In this document: positions 49,757-57,856 of the stretch, one piece after another
Layout: each line of letters starts with the position of its first letter
Position numbering within the stretch: position 1 is the first letter of the stretch
Assembly (NCBI GenBank): GCA_963772265.1
Contig: CAVYWS010000001.1
Location: 62,001 to 126,000 of the forward strand
Reading direction: 5' to 3'
Source of the DNA: Mayfieldus sp963772265
GTDB lineage: Bacteria > Actinomycetota > Thermoleophilia > Solirubrobacterales > 70-9
Length of the DNA: 64,000 nt
Translations under genes and position numbers: made by a program
The notes under the pieces: model-generated
Told to the model about the DNA's origin: nothing
Seen by the model: only the letters and a program-made list of their open reading frames with translations
Database searches by the model: none

Positions 49757-49963
49757 GTGAAACGGGACGAATGGCTGGCGCAGTTCGCACGCGAGGCCGG
49801 GGTCGATCAGCCGGACGAGGAGCGCGCTGACTCGCTGCTGAAGCTTGCGGCGATAGCCGCGCATTCCTCCGAGCGCACCGCGGCGCCGCTCGCCTGCTGG
49901 ATCGCGGGGCGCTCGCAGCGCTCGCTGGACGAGCTGCTCGAGGCCGCGCGCCAGGTCGAGTAG
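49757..49963 (+). CDS. DUF6457 protein
   Basis: 68 residues from GTG 49757 after GGAGAGGAGGAG. WLAQFAREAGVDQPDEERAD, LLKLAAIAAHSSERTAAPLA and CWIAGRSQRSLDELLEAARQ match DUF6457, a small helical family of actinobacteria that is repeatedly encoded next to molybdenum-cofactor genes. The conserved HSSERTAAPLACWIAG block is the family core. Role unknown. Confidence 0.82.
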   Translation: MKRDEWLAQFAREAGVDQPDEERADSLLKLAAIAAHSSERTAAPLACWIAGRSQRSLDELLEAARQVE

Positions 49964-49971
49964 ACCGCCGC

Positions 49972-50739
49972 TCAGGCCACCCGCTCGGGGCCGCTGTAGA
50001 CGTTGACCGATCCGCCGCGAGCAAAGCCGCAGAGGGTCATGCCGCGGTCTGCGGCGAGCTCGACCGCGAGCGAGCTCGGAGCTCCGACACCGACCAGGAC
50101 CGGTGCGCCCGCGACAGCCGCCTTCTGGACCAACTCGAAGGCGAGCCGGCCGCTCACGCAGAGCGCCTGCTCGCGCAGCGGTACCAGGCCGTCGAGCAGC
50201 GCCCGCCCGATCACCTTGTCCATCGCGTTGTGGCGGCCGACGTCCTCGCGAACCACGATCGGCTCACCGGCCGCGTCGAAGAGGGCGGTTGCGTGAAGGC
50301 CGCCGGTGCGCGCGAAGACCGGCTGGCGCATCCGCTCGGGCAGGTCGGCAAGCAGATCGCGGTCGATGACGGGCCCCGGGCCGGGCGGCTCGGCGTGCAC
50401 CGCGACCTCCTCCAGCGCCCCCTTGCCGCAGACCCCGCATGAGGAGGTCGTATAGAAGCGCCGCTCGCCGGGGTCGCGCAGAAGCGGGCCCTCGACCTCG
50501 ACCGCGTTGGCCGCGAAGTCCTCGCTCGGCCCGGCCCGCCGCGGGCCGTCGATAAGGCCCTCGCCGTGGAGAAAGCCGAGGGCCAGCTCCTCGTCGTGCC
50601 CGGGAGTTCGCATCGTCACCGCCAACGGCCTGCCGTCGACCCGGATCTCGAGCGGCTCCTCGACCGCTACCTGGTCGGTCACCCCATCATGCGTGATCGT
50701 GGCGTAGGAGCGAGGGTCGAAGTCAGCGTCAGGACACAC
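49972..50739 (-). CDS. fdhD: Sulfurtransferase FdhD
   Basis: Transfers sulfur from IscS to the molybdenum cofactor to activate formate dehydrogenase. GTG 50739 gives 255 residues; an open extension to 50883 lacks family sequence. VEEPLEIRVDG, TPGHDEELALGFLHGEGLID, the catalytic TSSCGVCGKGALEE (CxxC), GGLHATALFD, VREDVGRHNAMDKVIGRALL, SGRLAFELVQKAAVAGAP and GAPSSLAVELA are typical. Divergent from the fdhF gene, 43 bases apart, sharing a promoter region. Confidence 0.95.
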   Translation of the reverse strand: MCPDADFDPRSYATITHDGVTDQVAVEEPLEIRVDGRPLAVTMRTPGHDEELALGFLHGEGLIDGPRRAGPSEDFAANAVEVEGPLLRDPGERRFYTTSSCGVCGKGALEEVAVHAEPPGPGPVIDRDLLADLPERMRQPVFARTGGLHATALFDAAGEPIVVREDVGRHNAMDKVIGRALLDGLVPLREQALCVSGRLAFELVQKAAVAGAPVLVGVGAPSSLAVELAADRGMTLCGFARGGSVNVYSGPERVA

Positions 50740-50782
50740 GGCTCCAAGATAGTTGGAGTAGAAATGAAGAGGTGAGACGCAG

Positions 50783-53013
50783 ATGCTGAGAAAGCCACGG
50801 CGCGGGCCCACTCCCTCCAACTGGGCGAGCTGGAAGCCGTTCGGGATCGGCGAGCCGCACCCGAACAACTTCGCCGAGGTCACGCGGGCGATCTGGGAGA
50901 ACCGCGACCGGGCGGGCTACGCCTGGCGGATCCTGCGCGACGGGACCTGCGACGGCTGCGCGCTCGGCACCAAGGGCCTGCGCGACTGGACGATCGACGG
51001 CGTCCACCTCTGCAACATCCGGCTGCGCCTGCTGCGCCTGAACACGATGCCGGCATTGGACGAGGCCCTGCTCGGGGACGTCGAGAGCCTTCGGCGCTGC
51101 TCGGGAGCCGAGCTGCGCGACCTCGGGCGGCTTCCCTACCCGATGCTGCGCCGCGCCGGCGAGCCCGGGTTCAGGCGGATCGGCTGGGACGAGGCGATGG
51201 AGAAGATCGCCGGCCGGATCGGCGCCGCCGGGCCGGAGCGGATCGGCTTCTATCTGACCAGCCGCGGAATGCCGAACGAGTCCTACTACGTGGCTCAGAA
51301 GGCGGCGCGGGCGATCGGCACGAACTCGATCGACAACGCCGCCCGCGTCTGCCACTCCCCGAGCACCTTCGGGCTCAAGCAGGCGCTCGGCGTCGCGGCC
51401 ACGACCTGCTCGTACTCGGATTGGATCGGCACCGACCTGATCGTCTTCATCGGCTCCAACGTCGCCAACAACCAGCCGGTGGCGATGAAGTACCTGCATC
51501 TGGCGAAGAAGGCCGGGACCAAGGTCGCAGTCGTCAATCCCTTCCGCGAGCCCGGCATGGAGCGGTACTGGATTCCCTCGACAGTCGAGAGCGCCCTGTT
51601 CGGCACCCGGATCGCCGACAGCTTCTTCCAGATCAACGTCGGCGGCGACGTCGCGTTCCTCTCCGGCGTGCTCAAGCACATGCTCGAGCGGGGCTGGGCC
51701 GACGAGGACTTCATCGCCGAGCACACGACCGGGCTCGACGAGCTCCGCACCGAGCTCGAGGCGGCGGACTGGGAGACGCTCGAGCAGGTGTCGGGTGCCT
51801 CCAGCGACGAGATGCTCGGGTTGGCCCGGTTGCTCGGCGAGGCAGAGAGGGGGGTGCTGGTCTGGAGCATGGGCGTGACCCAGCACGAAGCGCGGTGAGG
51901 ACAATGTGCGCGCGATCGTCAACCTCGGCCTCAGCCGCGGGTTCGTCGGGCGCGAGGGCTGCGGCCTGATGCCGATCCGCGGTCACTCGGGCGTTCAGGG
52001 CGGGGCCGAGATGGGCTGCTACTCGACCTCGTTCCCGGGCGGCAAGGCGATCGACGGCGAGAACGCCGCGGAGCTCGGCGAGCGGTGGGGCTTCGAGGTC
52101 CCGGACAGAGCCCGGCTGGACCGCTGCCGAGATGATCGAGGCGGCGGGGCGCGGCGAGCTCGACGTGCTGTTCTCGGCCGGGGGCAACTTCCTCGACGTG
52201 CTGCCGGACCCGGAGGCGACCGAGCGGGCCCTCGGACGGATACCGCTGCGGGTCCATATGGACATCGTCGCCTCGAGCCAGATGCTGCTCGACCCGGCCG
52301 ACGAGGTCTGCCTGCTGCCGGCGATGACCCGCTATGAGATCCCCGGCGGCGTGACCGAGACGAGCACCGAGCGGCGGGTGATCCTCAGCCCCGAGATCCC
52401 CGGCCCCCGGATCGGCGAGGCGCGGGCGGAGTGGGAGGTCTTCAGCGAGCTCGCGGCGCGGGTGCGGCCGGAGCTGGCCGAGAAGCTCAGCTTCGCGGGC
52501 ACGGCCGAGATCCGCGAGGAGATCGGCCGCACGATAGCCAACTACGAGGGGATCGAGAAGCTGCGCGAGGGCGGCGACTCATTCCAGTACGGCGGCCCCC
52601 TGCTCTGCGCCGGGCCGAGCTTTCCGACCGACGACGGCAAGGCCCATTTCAGCGCCGTGCCGATTCCCGAGCCGCCGCAGCGAAACGGACGCTTTGCGGT
52701 ATCCACCCGGCGCGGCAAGCAGTTCAACAGCATGGTCCAGGAGGCACGCGACGGGCTGACCGGAGCGGCACGCGAGGCGGTGCTGATCAACGAGCACGAC
52801 GCGCAGCGGCTCGGGCTCTCGGGCGGCGACGAGGTGGTGCTTCGGAGCGAGACGGGCGAGCTGCGGGGATGCCTGCAACTCGCCCCGATTGCGCCCGGCA
52901 ACCTGCAGGTCCACTGGCCGGAGGGAAACGTGCTCGTGCAGGGCGGAAAGCGCTCGCCCGAGGCCGATATTCCCGACTACAACGCCTGGGTCACGGTCGA
53001 GCCGGCGGGCTGA
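50783..53013 (+). CDS. FdhF/YdeP-family molybdopterin oxidoreductase, formate dehydrogenase-like (two frame breaks)
   Basis: About 742 residues after correction. N-terminal cluster region DGTCDGCALGTKGLRDWTID with later LCNIRL gives Cys ligands. The active site is NAARVCHSPSTFGLKQALGV, where Cys sits at the position of Sec in FdhH. IGSNVANNQPVAMKYLHLAK and VVNPFREPGMERYW bind MGD. Breaks near 51893 (TGA in GCGCGGTGAGG) and near 52125 are bridged by GEDNVRAIVNLGLSRGFVGR and AEMIEAAGRGELDVLFSAGG. The C-terminal domain (RNGRFAVSTRRGKQFNSMVQ, GDEVVLRSETGELRG) caps the cofactor. The family includes acid-resistance YdeP; formate as substrate is likely from fdhD and context. Confidence 0.85.
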
Positions 53014-53578
53014 GCAGCCGCTCGGCGCGGGCCAGGTCCTCGGGGCGGTTGACGTTGAAGATGAGTCGTTCGGGGTCGCCGAAGCGGGAGAGCTCCTCCG
53101 GGCCGATCAGGCGCGGGTCAAGCGAGGCGACGAGCTCGCGCATCGGCGCCTGCTCGCGCAGCCCTTGCTCCAGCGCCCCGGCAAGGGTGGGGTCGTAGCG
53201 CCCCAGCAAGGGCTGGACTCCCTGCCGGGTCTCGGCGAGGACGAGCGGCTCCGGCAGTGAGGCCAGCCAGGCGAGAAGCTCCGCGGTCACGAACGGCATG
53301 TCGCAGGCCAGCGCCACCAGCGGCGACTCGAGGGCGTGAAGCGCCGCCACGACCCCGCAGAGGGGATGGTGCGGCAGGGGTGGCTCGACCAGGACCGGTG
53401 CCTCGAGCTCGGGCAGCTCGCTCTCGGCCTTCGCGACAACGACGGCTTCCAGCCCCGCACGGCGGGCGGCCGCGAGGGGGTAGCCGAGCAGCGGTTGCCC
53501 CCCCAGCTCGGCGGCCGCCTTCGGCCGGCCGAGCCTCGTGGACCGGCCGCCGGCGAGGATTGCGGCGCGGCGAGCCAC
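52991..53578 (-). CDS. mobA: Molybdenum cofactor guanylyltransferase MobA
   Basis: Attaches GMP to molybdopterin to make MGD, required by FdhF. 195 residues from GTG 53578: AAILAGGRSTRLGRPKAAAE (nucleotide-binding GG-x-S-x-R-x-G-x-x-K), VLVEPPLPHHPLCGVVAALH, ALACDMPFVTAELLAWLASL (Mg site), VQPLLGRYDPTLAGALEQGL and a C-terminal FNVNRPEDLARA. It is convergent with fdhF and overlaps its 3' end by 23 bases. Intact. Confidence 0.94.
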   Translation of the reverse strand: MARRAAILAGGRSTRLGRPKAAAELGGQPLLGYPLAAARRAGLEAVVVAKAESELPELEAPVLVEPPLPHHPLCGVVAALHALESPLVALACDMPFVTAELLAWLASLPEPLVLAETRQGVQPLLGRYDPTLAGALEQGLREQAPMRELVASLDPRLIGPEELSRFGDPERLIFNVNRPEDLARAERLLSPPARP

Positions 53579-53611
53579 GGCGCCAGTCTGGCACCGATCA
53601 TCATCTGGGCT

Positions 53612-54868
53612 GTGGCGCGTGAGCTGATCGAGATCGAGCAGGCGAGGCGGATGGTGCTCGAGCGTACGCCGCCGCTCGAGTCCGAGGACGTCGAGCTGGA
53701 CCGCGCGCTTGACCGGGTGCTTGCGGCGGACGTGCGCAGCGCCGAGTCGGTGCCGCGCTTCGACAACTCAGCGATGGACGGCTTCGCGGTGCGGGCTTCC
53801 GACACCGGCGGCGCCTCGCCGCAGTCGCCGGTCAGGCTCGCCGTGGTCGGCGAGTCGCGGGCGGGGGCCCCGGCGGTGCGCAGCCTCGACCGAGGCGAGG
53901 CGATCGCGATCTCGACCGGCGCGATGCTGCCGCAGGGAGCCGACGCCGTGGTGCGGGTCGAGGACACGGACGCGCGCGACGGGACGGTCGAGGTGCTGGC
54001 GGTCGTCGAGGCCGGGCGCGACGTGCGGCGGGCGGGGGAGGACATCGGCGCGGGGGAGGTCGTGCTGGCCGCCGGAACCGCGATCGGCCCCGCCGAGCTC
54101 GGGGTGCTGGCCTCGGTCGGCACCGCGATGGTGAGCTGCGTGCGGCGTCCCCGCGTCGCGATCCTCGTCAGCGGCGACGAGCTGGTCGGCCCCGGCGAGC
54201 CGCTCGCCCCCGGCAAGGTCCGCGACACCAATGCATTCATCTTGGCCGCGCTCGTGAAGAGCGTCGGTGCCGAGCCGGCGAGGACCGAAAGGGTCGGCGA
54301 CTCTGCAGACGCAACGCGGGAAGCGATCGCCGCGGCGCTTGACGCGGACCTCGTCCTGATCAGCGGCGGGATGTCGGTCGGCCGCCACGACCACGTGCGC
54401 CCGGCGCTGGAGGGGCTCGGGGCCAAGCAGCTGTTCTGGGGTATCGCGTTGCGGCCCGGCAAGCCGACCTGGTTCGGCGTTCATCCCTCGGGGGCGCTGG
54501 TCCTCGGGCTGCCCGGCAACCCGGTCTCGGCACTGGTCTGCGCTCTGCTCCTGGCCTGTCCGGCAATGCTTGCGCTGCAGGGGCTCTCGCCGGGGCGAAG
54601 GCGGACGACGGCGGTGCTCGACGAACCGTACGCCAAGCGCCCGGGGCGGGCCCACGCGATTCGCTGCCGGCTCGAGCTGCGCGAGGACGGCTGGCACGCT
54701 CGCCCGACCAAGGAGCAGGGATCGCACATCCTCACCTCGATGCTGGGCGCTGACGCGCTGGCGCTGATCCCGGCCGCTCGCGAGTCGCTGGCGGCGGGGG
54801 AGACGGTCGAGATCGAGCTCCTCCCGCAGGGGCTTCTCGGTGCCGGGGCTAGAGTGGATCCGAGATGA
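53612..54868 (+). CDS. moeA: Molybdopterin molybdenumtransferase MoeA
   Basis: Inserts molybdate into adenylated molybdopterin. GTG 53612 gives 418 residues (the frame is open upstream only as an antisense shadow of mobA). RFDNSAMDGFAVRASDTG, AISTGAMLPQGADAVVRVED, RRAGEDIGAGEVVLAAGTAI, RPRVAILVSGDELVGPGEPL, VRDTNAFILAALVKS, LISGGMSVGRHDHVRPALEG, FWGIALRPGKPTWFG and LGLPGNPVSALVCALLL are the standard landmarks. The stop overlaps the MoaD-MoaE start (ATGA). Confidence 0.96.
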   Translation: MARELIEIEQARRMVLERTPPLESEDVELDRALDRVLAADVRSAESVPRFDNSAMDGFAVRASDTGGASPQSPVRLAVVGESRAGAPAVRSLDRGEAIAISTGAMLPQGADAVVRVEDTDARDGTVEVLAVVEAGRDVRRAGEDIGAGEVVLAAGTAIGPAELGVLASVGTAMVSCVRRPRVAILVSGDELVGPGEPLAPGKVRDTNAFILAALVKSVGAEPARTERVGDSADATREAIAAALDADLVLISGGMSVGRHDHVRPALEGLGAKQLFWGIALRPGKPTWFGVHPSGALVLGLPGNPVSALVCALLLACPAMLALQGLSPGRRRTTAVLDEPYAKRPGRAHAIRCRLELREDGWHARPTKEQGSHILTSMLGADALALIPAARESLAAGETVEIELLPQGLLGAGARVDPR

Positions 54869-55548
54869 ACGTGCGGGTGCGCCTTTTCGCAGTCCTGCGC
54901 GAGCGCGCCGGCTGCGACGCGATCGATTTGACCCTCGGCGAAGCGGCGACCGTCGCCGACGCCCTCGAGGCGCTTCGCGACCAACCCGGACTCGGGGAGC
55001 TGCTCGAGCGGATGCCGGTGGCGATGGCGGTGAACCGGGAGTACGCCGCCGACGAGTCCGTCCTGGGGCCCGGCGATGAGCTCGCCCTGATTCCGCCGGT
55101 AAGCGGCGGGGCGGTGGCCCCCGAGGAAGACGTTCACTCGACGGTGACCGAGGGGCCGCTCTCGGTCGAGGAACTGACCGCGGCAGTGGGGCGTCCGGAG
55201 GCCGGGGCGATCGTCAGCTTTCAGGGCACGACACGCGACGTCGAGCGGCTCGACTACGAGGCCTACCGCGAGATGGCAGAGCCGCGGATCGCAGCGATCC
55301 TCGCCGACTGCGTCGAGCGGCACCGGCTCTGCGCGGCCGCGGCAGCGCACCGGGTCGGCGGCGTGCCGCGAGGCGAGGCGAGCGTGATCGTCGCCGTCTC
55401 GGCCCCGCACCGCGCCGAGGCCTTTTCCGGCGCGCGCGAGGCGATCGACCGGATCAAGGTGGAGGCGCCGATCTGGAAGCGCGAGCAGGACGGCGGCGAA
55501 GGACGCTGGGTCGACGGCAGCGCGGCGCCCGGTGCGGAGGTCGTGTGA
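54865..55548 (+). CDS. moaD-moaE: MoaD-MoaE fusion (molybdopterin synthase)
   Basis: 227 residues from ATG 54865. Residues 1-80 are MoaD: VRVRLFAVLRERAGCDAIDL to ELALIPPVSGG, whose terminal GG must become a thiocarboxylate. Residues about 90-227 are MoaE: SVEELTAAVGRPEAGAIVSF, QGTTRDVERLDYEAYREMAE, HRVGGVPRGEASVIVAVSAP, HRAEAFSGAREAIDRIKVEA, PIWKREQDGGEGRWVDG with the active Lys in IWK. The GG is followed directly by AVAPEED, so the chain should be cleaved after SGG, as reported for mycobacterial MoaX. Overlaps moaC by four bases. Confidence 0.93.
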   Translation: MNVRVRLFAVLRERAGCDAIDLTLGEAATVADALEALRDQPGLGELLERMPVAMAVNREYAADESVLGPGDELALIPPVSGGAVAPEEDVHSTVTEGPLSVEELTAAVGRPEAGAIVSFQGTTRDVERLDYEAYREMAEPRIAAILADCVERHRLCAAAAAHRVGGVPRGEASVIVAVSAPHRAEAFSGAREAIDRIKVEAPIWKREQDGGEGRWVDGSAAPGAEVV

Positions 55549-56034
55549 GCGGCGACCGGCTCAGCCATCTCGACGCCGGCGGGTGCCGCCCGCATGGTCG
55601 ATGTCGGGGCCAAGCAGCCGAGCGAGCGCTGCGCCCGGGCGCAGGCGCGGCTGCGTATGTCGCCGCAGACCGCGACGGCGGTGCAGCAGGGCGATGCGCC
55701 CAAAGGCGACGTGATCGGCACCGCCCGGCTTGCCGGCATCCAGGCGGCGAAGCGGACCGCGGAGCTCGTGCCGCTGGCGCACCCGCTGCCACTCACCTTC
55801 GTCGACGTCGAGGCGCGGATCGAGGCCGACGACGGAATCGTCCTGATCGACTCGGAAGCGCGGACGGTCGACCGCACCGGGGTCGAGATGGAGGCGATGA
55901 CGGCCTGCGCGGTGGCCGCGCTGACCGTCTACGACATGGTCAAGGGACTCGAGCGAGGCGTCGTGATCGAGCGCCTCGAGCTGGTCGAGAAGACGGGCGG
56001 CAAGGCCGACTGGCATCGCGGGGGCGAGGGCTGA
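55545..56034 (+). CDS. moaC: Cyclic pyranopterin monophosphate synthase MoaC (one frame break)
   Basis: Second enzyme of Moco synthesis, with MoaA. GTG 55545 begins SGDRLSHLDAGG; an extra G in GCGGGTGCC (about 55580) shifts the frame, and correction gives AARMVDVGAKQPSERCARAQ. The rest is normal: GDVIGTARLAGIQAAKRTAE, LVPLAHPLPLTFVDVEARIE, GVEMEAMTACAVAALTVYDM, VKGLE and LVEKTGGKADWHR with the conserved KTGGK. About 162 aa, family length. Confidence 0.93.
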
Positions 56035-56037
56035 TCG

Positions 56038-56520
56038 GTGCGCGCCGCACTGATCACGGTCAGCAGCTCAAAGGCCCACGGAGTGGGGGAGGACGAAAGC
56101 GGTGCCCGGCTGGCCGATTTCGCCGCGCGGATCGGAGCTGAGATCGCAGGAACGGAGGTGATCGCCGACGACCGCGAGCTGATCGCCGAGCGGCTTCGCC
56201 ATTGGGCAGACGATGAGCGCTGCGAGCTGGTGCTGACCAGCGGCGGCACCGGATTCTCGCCCAGCGACGTGACTCCGGAGGCGACCCGCTCGGTGCTCGA
56301 GCGAGAGACGCCCGGAATTGGGGAAGCGATGCGCGCCGCGTCCCGGGACCACACCCCGAACTGGATGCTCTCGCGCGCCGTCGCCGGCATCCGCGGTGGG
56401 GCGCTGATCGTCAACTTCCCGGGTAGCCCGGGCAGCATCGAGCAAGCCGGCGAGGCGATCGCCGAGGCGCTTCCCCACGCGCTCGAGCTCCTCGCCGGGC
56501 GGCCGTCGCCGCACCACTGA
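56038..56520 (+). CDS. Molybdopterin adenylyltransferase, MoaB/Mog type
   Basis: 160 residues from GTG 56038, three bases after moaC. RAALITVSSSKAHGVGEDES, DDRELIAERLRHWADDERCE, LVLTSGGTGFSPSDVTPEAT (adenylylation GGTG motif), then ETPGIGEAMRAASRDHTPNW, LSRAVAGIRGGALIVNFPGS and PGSIEQAGEAIAEALPHALE. It adenylates molybdopterin before MoeA acts. MoaB and MogA cannot be separated confidently by eye. Last gene of the island. Confidence 0.93.
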   Translation: MRAALITVSSSKAHGVGEDESGARLADFAARIGAEIAGTEVIADDRELIAERLRHWADDERCELVLTSGGTGFSPSDVTPEATRSVLERETPGIGEAMRAASRDHTPNWMLSRAVAGIRGGALIVNFPGSPGSIEQAGEAIAEALPHALELLAGRPSPHH

Positions 56521-56600
56521 GGTGTGCGATTCCCGCTCGCTCAACCGATGGGATCGGCGTAATCGCGGGCGCCGTTTCGGGCTGGGGCGCCGTCGACTAA

Positions 56601-56630
56601 AGAGACGCCCCGCCAATGGCGGGGCGCTCT
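56601..56630. repeat. Hairpin repeat after moaB/mog
   Basis: AGAGACGCCCCGCC pairs with GGCGGGGCGCTCT across AAT, a near-perfect stem. It lies 80 bases downstream of the last Moco gene and ten bases before the 29-base repeat. Same family as 43036, 59379 and, more divergent, 37099. A role as terminator is possible but no T-run follows. Confidence 0.75.
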
Positions 56631-56639
56631 GCCTGAATT

Positions 56640-56668
56640 AGGTGCTGACTGGCGCACAACTGGCGCAC
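56640..56668. repeat. 29-base direct repeat, left copy
   Basis: AGGTGCTGACTGGCGCAC, then AACTGGCGCAC: identical at 59518-59546. Internally it holds two ACTGGCGCAC units one base apart. The two copies bracket the second cytochrome b module (2.9 kb apart), like attachment or recombination sites. Confidence 0.85.
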
Positions 56669-56894
56669 AGAAGCGGAAGGAAGTGGCTGGAATGCTTACG
56701 GCATCGGGTTGAGTGGACCGAGGGCCATCGGGTCCTCGTGCCATTCCTTCGGTAGCGCCACCTCGACGTCGATTGAGTGGGGCCCGGCCAAAACCCCGGT
56801 CCTTCGACGGCGAACAGGACGGCCAATGTGCCCCGCCGTAACAGGTGGGGTCGGCGGCGCAGCAGATGCCAGTGCAGATGGCGGCCCGGGGTGC

Positions 56895-57002
56895 GTGGAT
56901 ACCGAGGAGAGGCTGCTTCTTGGGGTGGGAGCCCGGCGCTCAAGCTGGGAAAGGCTAGTCCCCAAGCTGCTACGTGAAGACTTCCTGCGCCCCGGGCATT
57001 GA
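56895..57002 (+). CDS. Candidate small protein upstream of the cytochrome b module (copy 2)
   Basis: GTG 56895 to TGA 57002, 35 residues: DTEERLLLGVGARRSSWERL and KLLREDFLRPGH. Same frame as in copy 1, with changes C to F and I to V and several synonymous ones. See the copy 1 entry. Confidence 0.3.
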   Translation: MDTEERLLLGVGARRSSWERLVPKLLREDFLRPGH

Positions 57003-57050
57003 CCGGGCCGCCGGCGCGGGAATAGGATGCCCGCGGAGGGGGTGGAGAAA

Positions 57051-57203
57051 ATGCTCGCCGCGCTCTTCAACCTCAATCATCCCGCCCACAACGTCAACTG
57101 GCACTTCTTCCACATGCCGGTGGCGAACGTCATCGTGATCGCTCTGATGATCATCGTGTTCATCGCGGCGATCCTCGTCCCATTTCCTGGTCATCGGCCG
57201 TGA
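57051..57203 (+). CDS. 50-aa single-pass membrane peptide of the cytochrome b module (copy 2)
   Basis: ATG 57051, 50 residues, differing from copy 1 at three positions (G3A, Q13H, R48H). N-terminus FNLNHPAHNVNWHFFHMPVA with four His, one helix, ends GHRP. Overlaps the next start (GTGA at 57200). Conservation of length, start, ribosome site (GGTGGAG) and overlap in both copies supports that it is a real subunit. Confidence 0.75.
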   Translation: MLAALFNLNHPAHNVNWHFFHMPVANVIVIALMIIVFIAAILVPFPGHRP

Positions 57204-57856
57204 CCCCTGAGGAAGAACGCATGTGGACGACATGGGTCCGCGAGCGCGCGGTTGGGGCCCTGCCACCCGACAAGCTGCTGCCGGACCGCCAGCCGAGCTA
57301 CGTCTCGTCGTGGATCTACGTGTTCGGGGTGGCGACGATTGCCGGCCTGATCGTCTTGGTGGCGTCCGGAATGATCCTCGGGTTGAAGGGACCCGCGTGG
57401 TGGCACGGCTCGGGCCTGGGGCACTTCATCAACAGCATCCACCTATGGGCTGTCGAGCTTTTCTTTTTTACGATGGTCGTGCATCTCTGGGGCAAGTTCT
57501 TCATGGCTGCGTGGCGAGGCGGCCGCGGGCGCACCTGGGTGACCGGAGCCGTGATTTTCCTCGTATCGATCGGGGCCGCGTTCACCGGCTATCTCTCACA
57601 GCAGAACTTCGACTCGCAGTGGATCGCTAGCGAGGGCAAGGACGGCTTGAACTCCGTCGGCATCGGCGCCTTCTTCAGGGTCGCCGACTTCGGGCAGATG
57701 TACACCTTCCACGTGATCCTGCTTCCCGTCGCTGTGGTCGCGCTGGTGATCTGGCACGTCTTGCTCGTGCGCCGGCACGGCGTCGTTCCTCCGTATCCGG
57801 CCAGGCCGCCGACGGTGCCCGCAGAACCTGCGCCGGAGGAGGGGGGAGCGGCTTGA
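57200..57856 (+). CDS. Cytochrome b (N-terminal, b6-type) subunit, copy 2
   Basis: 218 residues from GTG 57200. Identical to copy 1 except for the C-terminal tail (PARPPTVPAE versus PAKPRTVPAE), so all four heme-ligand histidines and the quinone-pocket residues are conserved. Both copies look functional; nothing distinguishes their roles. Confidence 0.9.
   Translation: MTPEEERMWTTWVRERAVGALPPDKLLPDRQPSYVSSWIYVFGVATIAGLIVLVASGMILGLKGPAWWHGSGLGHFINSIHLWAVELFFFTMVVHLWGKFFMAAWRGGRGRTWVTGAVIFLVSIGAAFTGYLSQQNFDSQWIASEGKDGLNSVGIGAFFRVADFGQMYTFHVILLPVAVVALVIWHVLLVRRHGVVPPYPARPPTVPAEPAPEEGGAA

Larger units (their letters stand above)
56541..56939 (-). other. Candidate Cys-rich short reading frame (copy 2), read-through version
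   Basis: The frame that in copy 1 ends after CAADPTCYGGGQ here continues past the repeat border (CYGGAHWPSC...) to 56541, because the stop lies in the unique flank of copy 1. The Cys core AAICTGICCAADPTCYGG is unchanged at protein level. No standard start; low confidence as a gene. Confidence 0.2.
56521..57050. other. Gene-poor junction before repeat copy 2
   Basis: 530 bases. Contains the hairpin repeat at 56601-56630, the 29-base repeat at 56640-56668, a stretch of lower-GC unassigned sequence (56670-56830), and from 56833 the second copy of the long repeat with its candidate small frames. On the minus strand a frame ending IDVEVALPKEWHEDPMALGP (stop at 56696) has protein-like composition and may be a gene remnant, but no start or family is recognised. 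Confidence 0.6.

Noticed and set aside
51345..51365. Selenocysteine in the FdhF active site
   Set aside because: The codon is TGC (Cys); the in-frame TGA at 51896-51898 is far from the active site and is explained by an indel.
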